From JAEMQF01 sp963791595 (GTDB taxonomy: Bacteria; Pseudomonadota; Gammaproteobacteria; Burkholderiales; Burkholderiaceae_C), in assembly GCA_963791595.1 (NCBI GenBank), contig CAWBTF010000012.1:393440-457439 (forward strand): a DNA stretch of 64,000 nt, in the 5' to 3' direction. This document shows positions 53,026-62,367 of this stretch, one piece after another. Every line of letters starts with the position of its first letter. The first letter of the stretch is position 1. Below the pieces are notes generated by a model. That model did no database searches and was not told where the DNA came from. It saw nothing but the letters and a program-made list of their open reading frames with translations. The translations under genes were made by a program, and so were the position numbers.

Positions 53026-54294
53026 TCAATTGGGCGGCTGCTCCAGATCGAAGGCCTTGTGCAACGCGCGCACCGCGAGTTCCATGTACTTCTCGTCAAT
53101 CACGACGCTGGTCTTGATTTCGCTCGTCGTGATCATCTGGATGTTGATGCCTTCGTCGCTGAGAGCGGCGAACATCTTGCTCGCCACGCCGACGTGCGAA
53201 CGCATGCCGATGCCGACGATGCTGACCTTGCAGATCTTCGGGTCGCCGATGAGATCGGCCGCGCCGGTCTTGGGAACGACGCTGGTCTTGAGCAATTCCA
53301 TCGTGCGCGCGTAATCGTTGCGGTGCACCGTGAACGAAAAGTCGGTGCGGCCCTGGTGCGAGACGTTCTGGATGATCACGTCGACATCGATGTTCGCCTG
53401 CGCCACCGGCCCCAGGATCTGATGCGCGATGCCGGGCTTATCGGTCACGCCGAGCAGGCTGATCTTGGCCTCGTCGCGGTTGAACGCGATTCCCGACACG
53501 ATGGCTTGTTCCATTTTTTCGTCTTCCTCGAACGTGATCAATGTGCCCGACACCGCCTCTTCGTCGAGTGCGATGTCCCAGGGCGTGAAGCTCGACAGCA
53601 CGCGCAGCGGCACGCGGTACTTGCCGGCGAATTCGACCGATCGGATCTGCAGGACCTTGGAGCCCAGGCTCGCCATCTCGAGCATTTCTTCGAAGCTGAT
53701 CGTCTTCAGCCGGCGCGCTTCCGGAACGACGCGTGGGTCGGTGGTGTAGACGCCGTCGACATCGGTGTAGATCAGGCACTCGGCCGCCTGCATCGCCGCG
53801 GCAACCGCCACGGCCGAGGTATCGGAACCGCCGCGCCCGAGCGTGGTGACGTTGCCGGCCGCGTCAACGCCCTGGAAACCGGCGATCACCACCACCTTGC
53901 CGGCCGCGAGATCGGCCTTGACGCGCTTGTCGTCGATGCTCTGGATGCGCGCCTTGGTGAACGAGCTGTCGGTGGCGATCGGCACTTGCCAACCGGCGTA
54001 ACTCACCGCCTCCAAGCCTTCGGCCTGCAAGGCGATCGCGAGCAGCCCGACCGACACCTGTTCGCCGGTGGCGGCAATCATGTCGAGTTCGCGCCCGTTG
54101 GCTTGGGTTGCGCCGGCGGGCTGCAATTCCTTGGCCAGGCCGAGCAGGCGGTTCGTTTCGCCGCTCATGGCCGAGGGCACGACGATCAATTGGTGCCCGG
54201 CGCGCACCCACTTGGCGACACGCTTGGCGACGTTGCGGATGCGCTCGGTCGAGCCCATCGACGTGCCGCCGTATTTGTGGACGAGGAGTGCCAT
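53026..54294 (-). CDS. lysC: Aspartokinase
   Basis: The 422-residue monofunctional aspartokinase carries KYGGTSMGSTERI at the N-terminus, the kinase motifs GRGGSDTSAVAVAAAM and YTDVDGVYTTDPR, and two C-terminal ACT domains (about 265-410, SLLGVTDKPGIAHQIL and IVGIGMRSHVGVASKMF) that usually mediate feedback by lysine and threonine. It phosphorylates aspartate in the first step to lysine, methionine, threonine and diaminopimelate. An internal start often yields a separate beta subunit in this family; I could not confirm one here. Confidence 0.96.
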   Translation of the reverse strand: MALLVHKYGGTSMGSTERIRNVAKRVAKWVRAGHQLIVVPSAMSGETNRLLGLAKELQPAGATQANGRELDMIAATGEQVSVGLLAIALQAEGLEAVSYAGWQVPIATDSSFTKARIQSIDDKRVKADLAAGKVVVIAGFQGVDAAGNVTTLGRGGSDTSAVAVAAAMQAAECLIYTDVDGVYTTDPRVVPEARRLKTISFEEMLEMASLGSKVLQIRSVEFAGKYRVPLRVLSSFTPWDIALDEEAVSGTLITFEEDEKMEQAIVSGIAFNRDEAKISLLGVTDKPGIAHQILGPVAQANIDVDVIIQNVSHQGRTDFSFTVHRNDYARTMELLKTSVVPKTGAADLIGDPKICKVSIVGIGMRSHVGVASKMFAALSDEGINIQMITTSEIKTSVVIDEKYMELAVRALHKAFDLEQPPN

Positions 54295-54401
54295 GAAAGG
54301 GAGGTCGGGCGGAGCCGCCGAGGTGAATTCTTGTTCGAGCCGGGATGGTCCGAGCCGGCATTTTAAGCGGCGGGTCGCGCCCTCCGATCAGCACCCTGCA
54401 A

Positions 54402-55748
54402 TCAGTCTTCGCTGGGCCCGCCTTGCCACTGCAGCGTGACCTGGGCCTGGCCTGCCAACGCAAGCATGCGGGCATCGATGCCGAGACCGGGGACGAACAC
54501 GAGTTGCCCGCCGCTGTAGAGCAGCGGGCCCGCGCGATGCCACGCCGCGAGGCCCGCCGACTGATACTGCTTCTTCAAGCTGCGCGGCGGCCGCCCGATC
54601 CCGGCCTGAAACTGCTCGCCGCCCGAGCGCTCGCGAAGTTCAAGCTGGCCGAGCCAGGCCAGCGGCACGCCGCCCTGCGCCGTGCGCTGCACGCGCAGCT
54701 CGCCTGCCCAGCCGGGCAGCTTGTAGACGCCGGCGCGGCGAACGCTAAGCTCCGATTCGCGCGGCACTTCGGGGGGCGCTGCACGGTCACGCCGATACGT
54801 CAACACACCGCGATACGAAAGCAGGTTGCCGTCTGGGCACTGCCACTGCGCACTGCGGCTGCCCGGCAGTTCGGTGAGCAGCCGGCTCGCCAGGCTGGCG
54901 GCCGGCGCCTGCCCGGTCTGCTGTGTGAACCAGGCGCGAAGCACGTTGCTGCGCCGGCCGTCACTCAACTCCCGCCACGCGCGCAAATCGAGGCCCCGTG
55001 CACTAGCGATGGCTTGAAGATCGATGCTGGCCAATTCGCTCAAACATGCCTGGGCTTGCTGCGCCCATGTAGCGCTTTGCGCCAGCGCCGCGTCGGCCTG
55101 CGGGAACGCCTGCGCGAGTGCGGGCCACACCTGAAGGCGCACACGGTTGCGCGCAAAGCGAGGCTCGGCGTTGCTATCGTCGTCGATGAAGCGCAGGCGG
55201 TGGCTTCGAACATAGGCCTCGATGGCCTCGCGCGGTTCGTCGAGCCAAGGGCGAGCCCAGGTGATGGCGTCGCGTTGCACGATGCGCGGCATGCCCGCCA
55301 GCCCATTCATCCCCGCGCCGCGCAAGGCTTGCAGCAGAAACGTTTCGGCCTGATCGAGCCGATGCTGGGCGAGCAACACCAAGCCGACGCCGTGCGCCTG
55401 TGCCAACCGGCACAGCGCGTCGTAGCGTTGCTCGCGGGCCCAGGCCTCGATGCTGTCTCCGCGCTGCGGTCGCCCGGACAGGCGCTCGGCAGAAAAACTC
55501 ACGGGCCACCCGCGCTTCTCCCAGCGCGCGCATTGCTCGCGGCACGCGTCGCGCCACGCGTCGGCCTGAGGGCTCAGCCCATGATGGATGTGAAAGGCAT
55601 GGACCTGCAGACCCAGCGGCGCCGCGGCGGCCAGCGTGGCGTGCAGCAGGGCCGTCGAATCTCGGCCGCCGCTGTACGCGACGGCAACCCGTAGGTTGTT
55701 CGGCAACACCGCTGTCGGATGCGGCGCCTGGAGCGTCATGCGTGGCAC
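54402..55748 (-). CDS. tilS: tRNA(Ile)-lysidine synthetase
   Basis: The 448-residue product has the N-type ATP pyrophosphatase loop SGGRDS (26-31), HIHHGLSPQADAW, the QHRLDQAETFLLQALRGAG helix and a C-terminal substrate-binding domain (LELRERSGGEQFQ ... RPPRSLKKQYQSAGLAAWHR). It converts C34 of the CAT-anticodon tRNA-Ile to lysidine so that it reads AUA. A second start at codon 4 is possible. It lies between accA and lysC, all on the minus strand. Confidence 0.94.
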   Translation of the reverse strand: MPRMTLQAPHPTAVLPNNLRVAVAYSGGRDSTALLHATLAAAAPLGLQVHAFHIHHGLSPQADAWRDACREQCARWEKRGWPVSFSAERLSGRPQRGDSIEAWAREQRYDALCRLAQAHGVGLVLLAQHRLDQAETFLLQALRGAGMNGLAGMPRIVQRDAITWARPWLDEPREAIEAYVRSHRLRFIDDDSNAEPRFARNRVRLQVWPALAQAFPQADAALAQSATWAQQAQACLSELASIDLQAIASARGLDLRAWRELSDGRRSNVLRAWFTQQTGQAPAASLASRLLTELPGSRSAQWQCPDGNLLSYRGVLTYRRDRAAPPEVPRESELSVRRAGVYKLPGWAGELRVQRTAQGGVPLAWLGQLELRERSGGEQFQAGIGRPPRSLKKQYQSAGLAAWHRAGPLLYSGGQLVFVPGLGIDARMLALAGQAQVTLQWQGGPSED

Positions 55749-55798
55749 GCGGGCGCAGTGCCTGGGAAAGCGAAGATCCGAACGGAGACTGAGGTTTT

Positions 55799-56770
55799 TC
55801 AGCGCTCCGTCGTGTCGCTGAAGCGCCCGTACGAGCGCAGGCGTTCGTAGCGGCGCTGCAGCAGCTCTTTGGGCTTGAGGTCGCTCAACTGGCGCATCGA
55901 GTCGTTCAGCGCGCGCTTCAGGAACGCGGCCATCTGCTTCGGGTCGCGGTTCGCGCCACCCACGGGCTCGCTGACGATCTTGTCAACCAGCCCCAGCGCC
56001 TTGAGCCGGTGCGCCGTGATGCCCAGCGCTTCGGCGGCGTCGGCGCTGCGTTCGGCCGTCTTCCACAGAATGGACGCGCAGCCTTCGGGCGAGATCACGG
56101 AGTACACCGCGTATTGCAGCATCAACACCTGGTCGCCGACGCTGATTGCCAGCGCACCTCCCGAGCCACCTTCGCCGATGATCGTGGCGATGATCGGCAC
56201 TTCGAGCTGCGCCATCTCGAAAATGTTGCGGCCGATCGCCTCGGACTGGCCACGTTCCTCGGCGCCCACGCCGGGGTAGGCGCCCGGCGTGTCGACGAAC
56301 GTGAACACCGGCAGGCCGAATTTTTCGGCGAGCTTCATCAGCCGCAATGCCTTGCGGTAGCCCTCGGGCCGCGACATGCCGAAATTGCGGAGACCTCGCT
56401 CCTTCGTGTCGCGCCCTTTCTGGTGACCCAGCACGACGCACGCCTGACCGTTGAAACGTGCCAACCCACCGACGATCGACTGATCATCGGCGTAAGCCCG
56501 GTCGCCGTGCAGCTCGAGGAAGTCGGTGAAGATTTCGGCGATGTAGTCCAGCGTGTACGGGCGCTGCGCATGGCGTGCGATCTGCGTCACCTGCCACGGC
56601 GTCAGGTTCGCGTACAGATCCTTCGTGAGCTGCTGGCTCTTCTTGCTGAGGCGATCGATCTCTTCCGAGATGTCCACCGCCGACTCGCTTTGCACGTAGC
56701 GCAGCTCGTCGATCTTCGACTCGAGCTCGGCAACGGGCTGCTCGAATTCGAGGAAATGTCGTTTGCTCAT
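55799..56770 (-). CDS. accA: Acetyl-CoA carboxylase carboxyltransferase alpha subunit
   Basis: The 323-residue protein shows the AccA fold: N-terminal helical hairpin, RPYTLDYIAEIFTDFLELHGDR, TFVDTPGAYPGVGAEERGQ and IIGEGGSGGALAISVGD, the crotonase-like oxyanion-hole region. With AccD it transfers the carboxyl group from biotin to acetyl-CoA, the committed step of fatty-acid synthesis. It is full length and lies 63 bp after the glycosylase gene. Confidence 0.97.
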   Translation of the reverse strand: MSKRHFLEFEQPVAELESKIDELRYVQSESAVDISEEIDRLSKKSQQLTKDLYANLTPWQVTQIARHAQRPYTLDYIAEIFTDFLELHGDRAYADDQSIVGGLARFNGQACVVLGHQKGRDTKERGLRNFGMSRPEGYRKALRLMKLAEKFGLPVFTFVDTPGAYPGVGAEERGQSEAIGRNIFEMAQLEVPIIATIIGEGGSGGALAISVGDQVLMLQYAVYSVISPEGCASILWKTAERSADAAEALGITAHRLKALGLVDKIVSEPVGGANRDPKQMAAFLKRALNDSMRQLSDLKPKELLQRRYERLRSYGRFSDTTER

Positions 56771-56833
56771 GGGGAAGTCTCCGCGCCACTCGCTGCGGCA
56801 TTCGCCTGGGAACCGCGCGGCGGCTGCTTCAGA

Positions 56834-57475
56834 TCAGTATTCAACCGGCAAGGGATCGAGGCTGCGCCAAATGTACCATGTGGCCACCGAGCGAAAAGGG
56901 GCCCACGCGTCGCCGACTTCACGCGCTTCCGCCCTCGATACGGGCTCGCCGCTGAAGTAGTTGAGGCTGATGCCTTTGAGCAGGCCAACGTCGTCCAGCG
57001 GCAGGATGTTCGGCCGCATCAGGTGGAAGATGAGGAACATCTCTGCCGTCCAGCGGCCGATGCCGCGGATGGCGACGAGTTCGTCGATGATGGCCTCGTC
57101 TTCCATGCGCTGCCACTGATCGACGTGAACCGCGCCCGACTCGAAGTGCTGTGCCAGGTCGCACAGGTATTCGACCTTGCGCGCCGACAAGCCCGCCGCA
57201 CGGATCTTCTGCACGCCCAGTTGCAGCACGCTGGCCGGCAGCAGCCCGGCCGAGGCGCCCTCCATCAGCGCGGTGAAGCGGTCCCACACGGTCTGCGCGG
57301 CCTTCACGGATATCTGCTGCCCGACGATGGAGCGCGCCAGCGTCGTGAACGCGTCGCCGCGGCTTTGCAAGCGGCCATCGCCGAACTTCGGGATGAGCTT
57401 GCGCATCACGCGGTCGCGCTTGGCCAGGTGCTTGCAGGCTTCGTCCCAGTACTGCGGTTGCACGATCGCTGCCAC
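56834..57475 (-). CDS. HhH-GPD DNA glycosylase (3-methyladenine DNA glycosylase II-like)
   Basis: The 213-residue protein has the helix-hairpin-helix LVAIRGIGRWTAEMFLIF followed by LPLDDVGL; D162 aligns with the catalytic aspartate of AlkA. It lacks the N-terminal domain of E. coli AlkA and the Fe-S cluster of endonuclease III, so it is the short AlkA/Mag type that removes alkylated bases. It lies 14 bp after cysS and probably shares its transcript. Confidence 0.9.
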   Translation of the reverse strand: MAAIVQPQYWDEACKHLAKRDRVMRKLIPKFGDGRLQSRGDAFTTLARSIVGQQISVKAAQTVWDRFTALMEGASAGLLPASVLQLGVQKIRAAGLSARKVEYLCDLAQHFESGAVHVDQWQRMEDEAIIDELVAIRGIGRWTAEMFLIFHLMRPNILPLDDVGLLKGISLNYFSGEPVSRAEAREVGDAWAPFRSVATWYIWRSLDPLPVEY

Positions 57476-57489
57476 GTGGCGCTCCCGGC

Positions 57490-58866
57490 TCAGGCCCGCA
57501 CCCAGGTCGTGCCCTGGGGCGAGTCTTTCAAGACGACGCCCTGAGCCGCCAGGTCCTTGCGAATTCGATCTGCCGTCGCGAAATCCCTGGCGTTCTTGGC
57601 CGCCTGGCGCTCGGCGATGGCTTGCGCAATGGCCGCTTCATCCAGGCCGCCGCTGCCCAATTGCAGATAGCTGCGTGGCGCCTGTTGCAGCAGGCCGAGC
57701 GTCGCGCCGAGACTTCGCAACAGGGTGGCGTCGCGCACTGAGCGCGTCTTGTTGACCTCGCTCGCCAGTTCGAACAGCACCGCAATTGCGCCGGGCGTGT
57801 TGAAGTCGTCGTCCATCGCGGCGCGAAATGCCGCCGCGCGCGGCTCGCTCCAGTCGAGCGGCGAATCACCGATGCTCACGCCATCGAGCGCGGTGTACAG
57901 GCGCCGCAGCGAATTGCGCGCGTCGTCCAGGTTCGTGTCGCTGAAGTTGAACGGGCTTCGGTAATGCGTGCGCACCATGAAGAAGCGCACCGTCTCGCCG
58001 TCGTAGCGCTTGAGCACGTCTCGGATCGTGAAGAAGTTTCCCAGCGACTTCGACATCTTCTCGTTGTCGACATTCAGGAAGCCGTTGTGCACCCAGTAGT
58101 TGACGAACGGCCCGGGCGTCGCGCCTTCGCTTTGGGCGATTTCATTTTCGTGGTGCGGGAACTGCAGGTCCATGCCGCCGCCGTGAATGTCGAAATGCGC
58201 ACCCAACGTGGCACGGCACATCGCCGAGCATTCGATGTGCCAGCCCGGGCGGCCCTTGCCGTAGGGGCTGTCCCATTTCGCGTCGTCGGGCTCGTCGTCT
58301 TTCGCGGCCTTCCAGAGCACGAAATCGAGCGGGTCGTCTTTGCCGTCTTGAACCGCGACCCGCTCGCCGGCACGCAACTGGTCGAGCGACTTGCCCGAAA
58401 GCTTGCCGTAGCCGGGAAATTTGCGTACCGCGAAGTTCACGTCGCCGTCGGGGGCGCGATACGCCAGACCATTGCGCTCGAGGGCAGCAATGATCTCCAG
58501 CATCTGCGGCACATGCTCCGTGGCGCGCGGCTCGAAGGTGGGGCGCTCGATGCCCAGCGCATCGATGTCCTGGTGCATCGCGACAGTCATCTCGTCGGTC
58601 AACTGGCGAATGGGGATGCCGCGCTCCAGCGCACGCTTGATGATCTTGTCGTCGATGTCGGTGATGTTGCGCACGTAGGTCACGCGGTAGCCCGAGCAGC
58701 GCAGCCAGCGGTACATGACGTCGAAGGCCATCAGGAAGCGCGCATGGCCGACGTGGCACAGATCGTAGATCGTCATGCCGCACACGTACATGCCAACTCG
58801 ACCCGGCGTGATGGGCGTAAAAACCTCGACGCGGCGCGACAGTGTGTTGTGAATGCGAAGGGCCAT
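57490..58866 (-). CDS. cysS: Cysteinyl-tRNA synthetase
   Basis: From the ATG at 58866 the product is 458 residues, the usual CysRS length. The HIGH-type motif reads HVGHAR after YVCGMTIYDLC, the zinc ligands include the cysteine of HIECSAMC and the histidines of FPHHENEIAQSE, and KMSKS is intact. It charges tRNA-Cys. A longer in-frame ATG would add 41 non-conserved residues. It is divergent from a TPR protein gene. Confidence 0.97.
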   Translation of the reverse strand: MALRIHNTLSRRVEVFTPITPGRVGMYVCGMTIYDLCHVGHARFLMAFDVMYRWLRCSGYRVTYVRNITDIDDKIIKRALERGIPIRQLTDEMTVAMHQDIDALGIERPTFEPRATEHVPQMLEIIAALERNGLAYRAPDGDVNFAVRKFPGYGKLSGKSLDQLRAGERVAVQDGKDDPLDFVLWKAAKDDEPDDAKWDSPYGKGRPGWHIECSAMCRATLGAHFDIHGGGMDLQFPHHENEIAQSEGATPGPFVNYWVHNGFLNVDNEKMSKSLGNFFTIRDVLKRYDGETVRFFMVRTHYRSPFNFSDTNLDDARNSLRRLYTALDGVSIGDSPLDWSEPRAAAFRAAMDDDFNTPGAIAVLFELASEVNKTRSVRDATLLRSLGATLGLLQQAPRSYLQLGSGGLDEAAIAQAIAERQAAKNARDFATADRIRKDLAAQGVVLKDSPQGTTWVRA

Positions 58867-58908
58867 GAACCAGCGAGGATGCAGCAAGCGCGAGCGTAGA
58901 ATCAATCC

Positions 58909-58914
58909 AGTATA
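58909..58914 (-). promoter_or_regulatory. Candidate -10 box of cysS
   Basis: TATACT on the minus strand lies 43 bases upstream of the cysS ATG. No convincing -35 is seen at the expected spacing. Confidence 0.35.
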
Positions 58915-58940
58915 CCGGTGGCAATCAGCGCAAATCGACG

Positions 58941-59549
58941 ATGTTCTTGCAAGCTTCGGCCGCGCCGCCCGGCGCCCGCGCGGTGCCACGCGCCAAGCGA
59001 AATCAGCGCATCTGCCTTGTCAGATTCCTGCAAACCGGCGCCTTGCTGTTCGCTTGCAGCACGGCATTTGCGACCGTTGAAGAGACCGCCGAGGTATCGC
59101 GTCTGCATCGCTCCGGCAGCAGTATGGAAGCGGTGCAACTCGCCGACAAGATTCTCGCCACTCGCCCCAAGGACGCTCAGATGCGGTTCCTGAAAGGCGT
59201 GGTTCTGGCTGAGAGCCAACGCGCCGCGGAAGCGATCGAAGTTTTTCAGGGACTGACGGAAGAGTTTCCCGAGTTGGCCGAACCCTACAACAATCTGGCG
59301 GCACTTCACGCCGCCCGCGGCGACTATGAGCGCGCCCGTATTGCACTCGAGCAGGCGCTGCGCAGCAACCCGAGCTACGCCACAGCCCATGAAAATCTGG
59401 GGGACGTGCATGGCATGCTCGCCAGCCGGGCCTATGCGAAAGCCCTGACGCTCGACCCATCGAACGAACGCCTGCCCGGCAAGCTCGCGTTGGTGCGAGA
59501 GTTGTTCAATGTCAAGCGCGCCGCTGCAACACCGGCCAAACCCCAGTAG
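58941..59549 (+). CDS. Exported tetratricopeptide-repeat protein
   Basis: The 202-residue product has a basic N-terminus and hydrophobic core (RFLQTGALLFACSTAFA) that looks like a signal peptide, then two or three TPR units (about 60-165, including LAEPYNNLAALHAARGDYERARIALEQAL). TPRs mediate protein contacts; no enzyme domain is present. It is 39 bases ahead of the first cyclophilin gene, a common betaproteobacterial arrangement, which suggests a periplasmic or envelope role. Confidence 0.8.
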   Translation: MFLQASAAPPGARAVPRAKRNQRICLVRFLQTGALLFACSTAFATVEETAEVSRLHRSGSSMEAVQLADKILATRPKDAQMRFLKGVVLAESQRAAEAIEVFQGLTEEFPELAEPYNNLAALHAARGDYERARIALEQALRSNPSYATAHENLGDVHGMLASRAYAKALTLDPSNERLPGKLALVRELFNVKRAAATPAKPQ

Positions 59550-59600
59550 TTACGGCACCGGCAATTCCAATCCATCCCACCCCAAGGAGTGACTCGACCC

Positions 59601-60167
59601 ATGATTCGAAGCTTCGCACGCGCCCTGGCCGGCGCCGCACTGATCGCCGCCGCGGCCTCGCCGGCCCTGGCCCAGAAGGTCAAGCTCACCACGTCGATGG
59701 GCGACATCGTGATTGAGGTAGACGCCGCCAAAGCACCGAAGTCCGCAGCAAACTTCCTGCAGTACGCCAAGGACGGCCATTTCAACGGAACGATCTTTCA
59801 CCGCGTGATCGACAACTTCATGATCCAGGGCGGCGGCATGTTGCCCGACATGTCGCAAAAGCCGACGCGCGCGCCGATTCCGCTGGAAAGCAAGAACGGC
59901 TTGTTGAATGTGCGCGGCAGCGTGGCGATGGCGCGCACCGGCGATCCGAACTCCGCGACCGCGCAGTTCTTCATCAATCTCAAAGACAACGGATTCCTGA
60001 ACGCGAGCGAATCGCGCGACGGCAATGGGTACGCCGTGTTCGGCAAGGTGGTCGCGGGCATGGATGTCGTCGATAAGATCCGCAGCGTGCCCACCGCCAA
60101 CAAGGGCCCGCACCAGAACGTGCCGGTCGAGCCGGTGGTCATCAAACAAGCAACCGTGGAGCCCTGA
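59601..60167 (+). CDS. ppiA: Periplasmic cyclophilin-type peptidyl-prolyl isomerase
   Basis: The 188-residue product starts at the ATG at 59601; the in-frame GTG at 59589 sits on the AAGGAG ribosome binding site and is less likely. A signal peptide (SFARALAGAALIAAAASPALA) precedes a full cyclophilin domain with FHRVIDNFMIQGGG and AMARTGDPNSATAQFFIN, which include the catalytic arginine and the FMIQGG core. It isomerises proline bonds of exported proteins. ppiB follows after one base. Confidence 0.93.
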   Translation: MIRSFARALAGAALIAAAASPALAQKVKLTTSMGDIVIEVDAAKAPKSAANFLQYAKDGHFNGTIFHRVIDNFMIQGGGMLPDMSQKPTRAPIPLESKNGLLNVRGSVAMARTGDPNSATAQFFINLKDNGFLNASESRDGNGYAVFGKVVAGMDVVDKIRSVPTANKGPHQNVPVEPVVIKQATVEP

Positions 60168-60168
60168 G

Positions 60169-60672
60169 ATGAACCAACAGGTCGAACTGCAAACGAGCCT
60201 GGGCAGCGTCAAGGTCGAGCTGGACGCCGCGCGCGCGCCGGAGTCGGCGAAGAATTTTCTCGCCTATGTGGACGCCGGCCACTACGACGGCACGGTGTTC
60301 CATCGCGTCATCAAGGGTTTCATGATTCAGGGTGGCGGCTTCGAAGTGGGCATGAAACAAAAGCCGACTCGCGAGCCGCTCAAGAACGAAGCGAACAACG
60401 GCGTGAAGAACGACAAGTACACGCTGGCGATGGCGCGCACCTCGGCGCCGCACTCGGCGACTGCGCAGTTTTTCATCAACACCACCGACAACGCCTTCTT
60501 GAACTTCAAATCGGAGAGCCCGCAGGGCTGGGGCTATGCCGTGTTCGCCAAGGTCATCGCCGGCGCCGAGGTGGTCGACGCGATCGAGCGTGTGGGCACC
60601 ACCCGGCGCGGCGGGCATGACGACGTTCCCGTCGAAGACGTCGTGATCCTCAGCGCGAAACGGATTTCCTAG
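60169..60672 (+). CDS. ppiB: Cytoplasmic cyclophilin-type peptidyl-prolyl isomerase
   Basis: The 167-residue product has no signal peptide. The cyclophilin core FHRVIKGFMIQGGGFE and AMARTSAPHSATAQFFINTTDN is complete, with the GWGYAVFAKVIAG segment typical of PpiB. It is the cytoplasmic partner of the tandem pair and presumably arose by the same duplication. The start follows the ppiA stop after a single base. Confidence 0.94.
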   Translation: MNQQVELQTSLGSVKVELDAARAPESAKNFLAYVDAGHYDGTVFHRVIKGFMIQGGGFEVGMKQKPTREPLKNEANNGVKNDKYTLAMARTSAPHSATAQFFINTTDNAFLNFKSESPQGWGYAVFAKVIAGAEVVDAIERVGTTRRGGHDDVPVEDVVILSAKRIS

Positions 60673-60704
60673 CGCTGTGGTTCAGTAGTTGAGAGTCTTC
60701 GGGC

Positions 60705-61526
60705 GTGCCCGAGCAACGCACTGGCGTGATCGATAGGCTGTCAGCTTCTCAATCCCGGCCCACACAGTTCAGCGAGTGGGCCGCGCCGACTTCGTGGCGC
60801 AGCATCGAGTTCATCAGCGACCTGCACCTCTCGCCCCAGACACCGAAAACGCTGGCGGCGTGGGAGCGGTATCTCGGCAGCACTCGGGCCAGCGCTGTGG
60901 TCATCCTCGGCGATTTGTTCGAGTCGTGGGTCGGTGACGACTCGCGCTTCGATCCGTTCGAGTCCCATTGCGTGGGCGCTCTGGAGCGAGCGTCGAAGAC
61001 CGCCACTCTGGCCTTCATGGTCGGTAACCGAGACTTCCTGATCGGCGCAGCGATGTGCGAAGCCTGCGGCATGCAACAGCTTTCGGATCCGACGCTGTTG
61101 CATGCATTTGGTCAGCGCATCTTGCTGACCCACGGCGACGAGCTGTGTCTGGAAGACGTCGAGTATCAGAAATTTCGCGCCTTGGTGCAAAGCGCCGAGT
61201 GGCAGTTCGAACTGTTGGCGCGGCCTCTGGCAGAGCGGCGCGAGCTGGCGCGCGAAATGCGCGCCGGCAGCGAGTTGCGCCAAGCGCAGCGCGGCCGCCT
61301 TGATGAGTGGGCCGATGTCGACTTCTCCGCGGCGGTTCAATGGCTGGATCGAGCCGACTCGAACACGCTGATCCATGGGCACACCCATCGCCCGGGAACG
61401 TGCCCGCTCGGCCCCGGCCACGTGCGCCATGTGCTGAGCGACTGGAGTTTCGACGATGCGCACGCGCCTCGCGCCGAAGTCCTGCGGCTGGACGCCTCGG
61501 GCCTGACGCGGCACCGCTTCAGTTGA
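60705..61526 (+). CDS. lpxH: UDP-2,3-diacylglucosamine diphosphatase LpxH
   Basis: The 273-residue calcineurin-like phosphoesterase has all metal motifs in order: SDLHL, LGDLFESWVGDD, GNRDFLIG, THGDELC and IHGHTHRP. LpxH removes UMP from UDP-2,3-diacylglucosamine to form lipid X in lipid A synthesis, acting at the inner membrane. The GTG at 60705 is the assumed start; about 25 residues before the first motif are unconserved, so a later start is possible. mtfA begins two bases after its stop. Confidence 0.92.
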   Translation: MPEQRTGVIDRLSASQSRPTQFSEWAAPTSWRSIEFISDLHLSPQTPKTLAAWERYLGSTRASAVVILGDLFESWVGDDSRFDPFESHCVGALERASKTATLAFMVGNRDFLIGAAMCEACGMQQLSDPTLLHAFGQRILLTHGDELCLEDVEYQKFRALVQSAEWQFELLARPLAERRELAREMRAGSELRQAQRGRLDEWADVDFSAAVQWLDRADSNTLIHGHTHRPGTCPLGPGHVRHVLSDWSFDDAHAPRAEVLRLDASGLTRHRFS

Positions 61527-61528
61527 CG

Positions 61529-62311
61529 ATGCATGGCTGGTGGAAAGCCTGGCAGCAGGCGCGACGAGACCGCGTGCTGCGCAAGCGAGCCATCCCTGAA
61601 CCGCTGTGGCGACTGACGTTGCTGCGCTATCCATTCCTCGCCACCCTCGAACCCGCGGCGGCGACCGAGCTGCGTGAGTTGGCAACGCTGTTCCTGAACG
61701 AAAAGGAGTTTCACGGTGCCGGCGGCCTGGAGGTCGACGATGAAATGGCGGTCGCGATCGCCGCGCAGGCCTGCCTGCCGATCCTGCGGCTCGGCCTGCA
61801 GTGGTACGACGCCTTCAGGGGCATCGTCGTGCACGCCGACGCGGTGACGGCGCAGCGCGAGCATGTCGACGAAGACGGCATCGTGCACGAGTACGAAGAA
61901 GAGTTGAGCGGCGAAGCGATGGAAGGCGGCCCGCTGATGCTGTCTTGGCAAGACGTGCAGAGCAGCGGCGAATCGGCGCAGTGGGGCTACAACGTCGTGA
62001 TTCACGAATTCGCCCATGTGCTCGATATGCGCGACGGGGTGGCCGATGGCGTTCCGCCGCTGCCGGACCGCGAAGCGCGCCAGCGCTGGCTGTCGGTGCT
62101 CGACGCCGAATACGAGGCGTTCTGCGAGTCGGTCGACCAGGAAGTCGACACCGTGCTCGACCCCTACGGCGCGCAATCCCCCGACGAGTTCTTTGCCGTG
62201 GCCAGTGAAGCGTTCTTCACCGTGCCGACGCCCACGCGCGAGGCGCACCCGCGGCTCTACGAATTGCTCGCGCAGTTCTACCGCCAAGACCCGGCGAGCG
62301 CTGCCCAATGA
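61529..62311 (+). CDS. mtfA: MtfA-family zinc peptidase (DUF980)
   Basis: The 260-residue product has the gluzincin motif HEFAH (159-163, catalytic E160) with the downstream glutamate region (DPYGAQSPDEFFAVASEAFF) and the N-terminal LNEKEFHGAGGLEV segment typical of MtfA. E. coli MtfA binds the glucose repressor Mlc and so affects ptsG; whether that holds here is unknown, since Burkholderiales often lack Mlc. It overlaps no other gene and is followed by two hairpins shared with clpA. Confidence 0.9.
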   Translation: MHGWWKAWQQARRDRVLRKRAIPEPLWRLTLLRYPFLATLEPAAATELRELATLFLNEKEFHGAGGLEVDDEMAVAIAAQACLPILRLGLQWYDAFRGIVVHADAVTAQREHVDEDGIVHEYEEELSGEAMEGGPLMLSWQDVQSSGESAQWGYNVVIHEFAHVLDMRDGVADGVPPLPDREARQRWLSVLDAEYEAFCESVDQEVDTVLDPYGAQSPDEFFAVASEAFFTVPTPTREAHPRLYELLAQFYRQDPASAAQ

Positions 62312-62313
62312 AG

Positions 62314-62361
62314 CGCGCCGGCACAAGGCCGGCGCGGATTCAAGGGGCCGCCCTTCGGGCG
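62314..62361. terminator. Two hairpins between convergent mtfA and clpA
   Basis: CGCGCCGGC/GCCGGCGCG (62314-62336, loop ACAAG) and CGCCC-TTC-GGGCG (62349-62361) lie between the two stop codons. Neither has a long T-tract; together they may act as a bidirectional terminator. Confidence 0.5.
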
Positions 62362-62367
62362 CGAGAT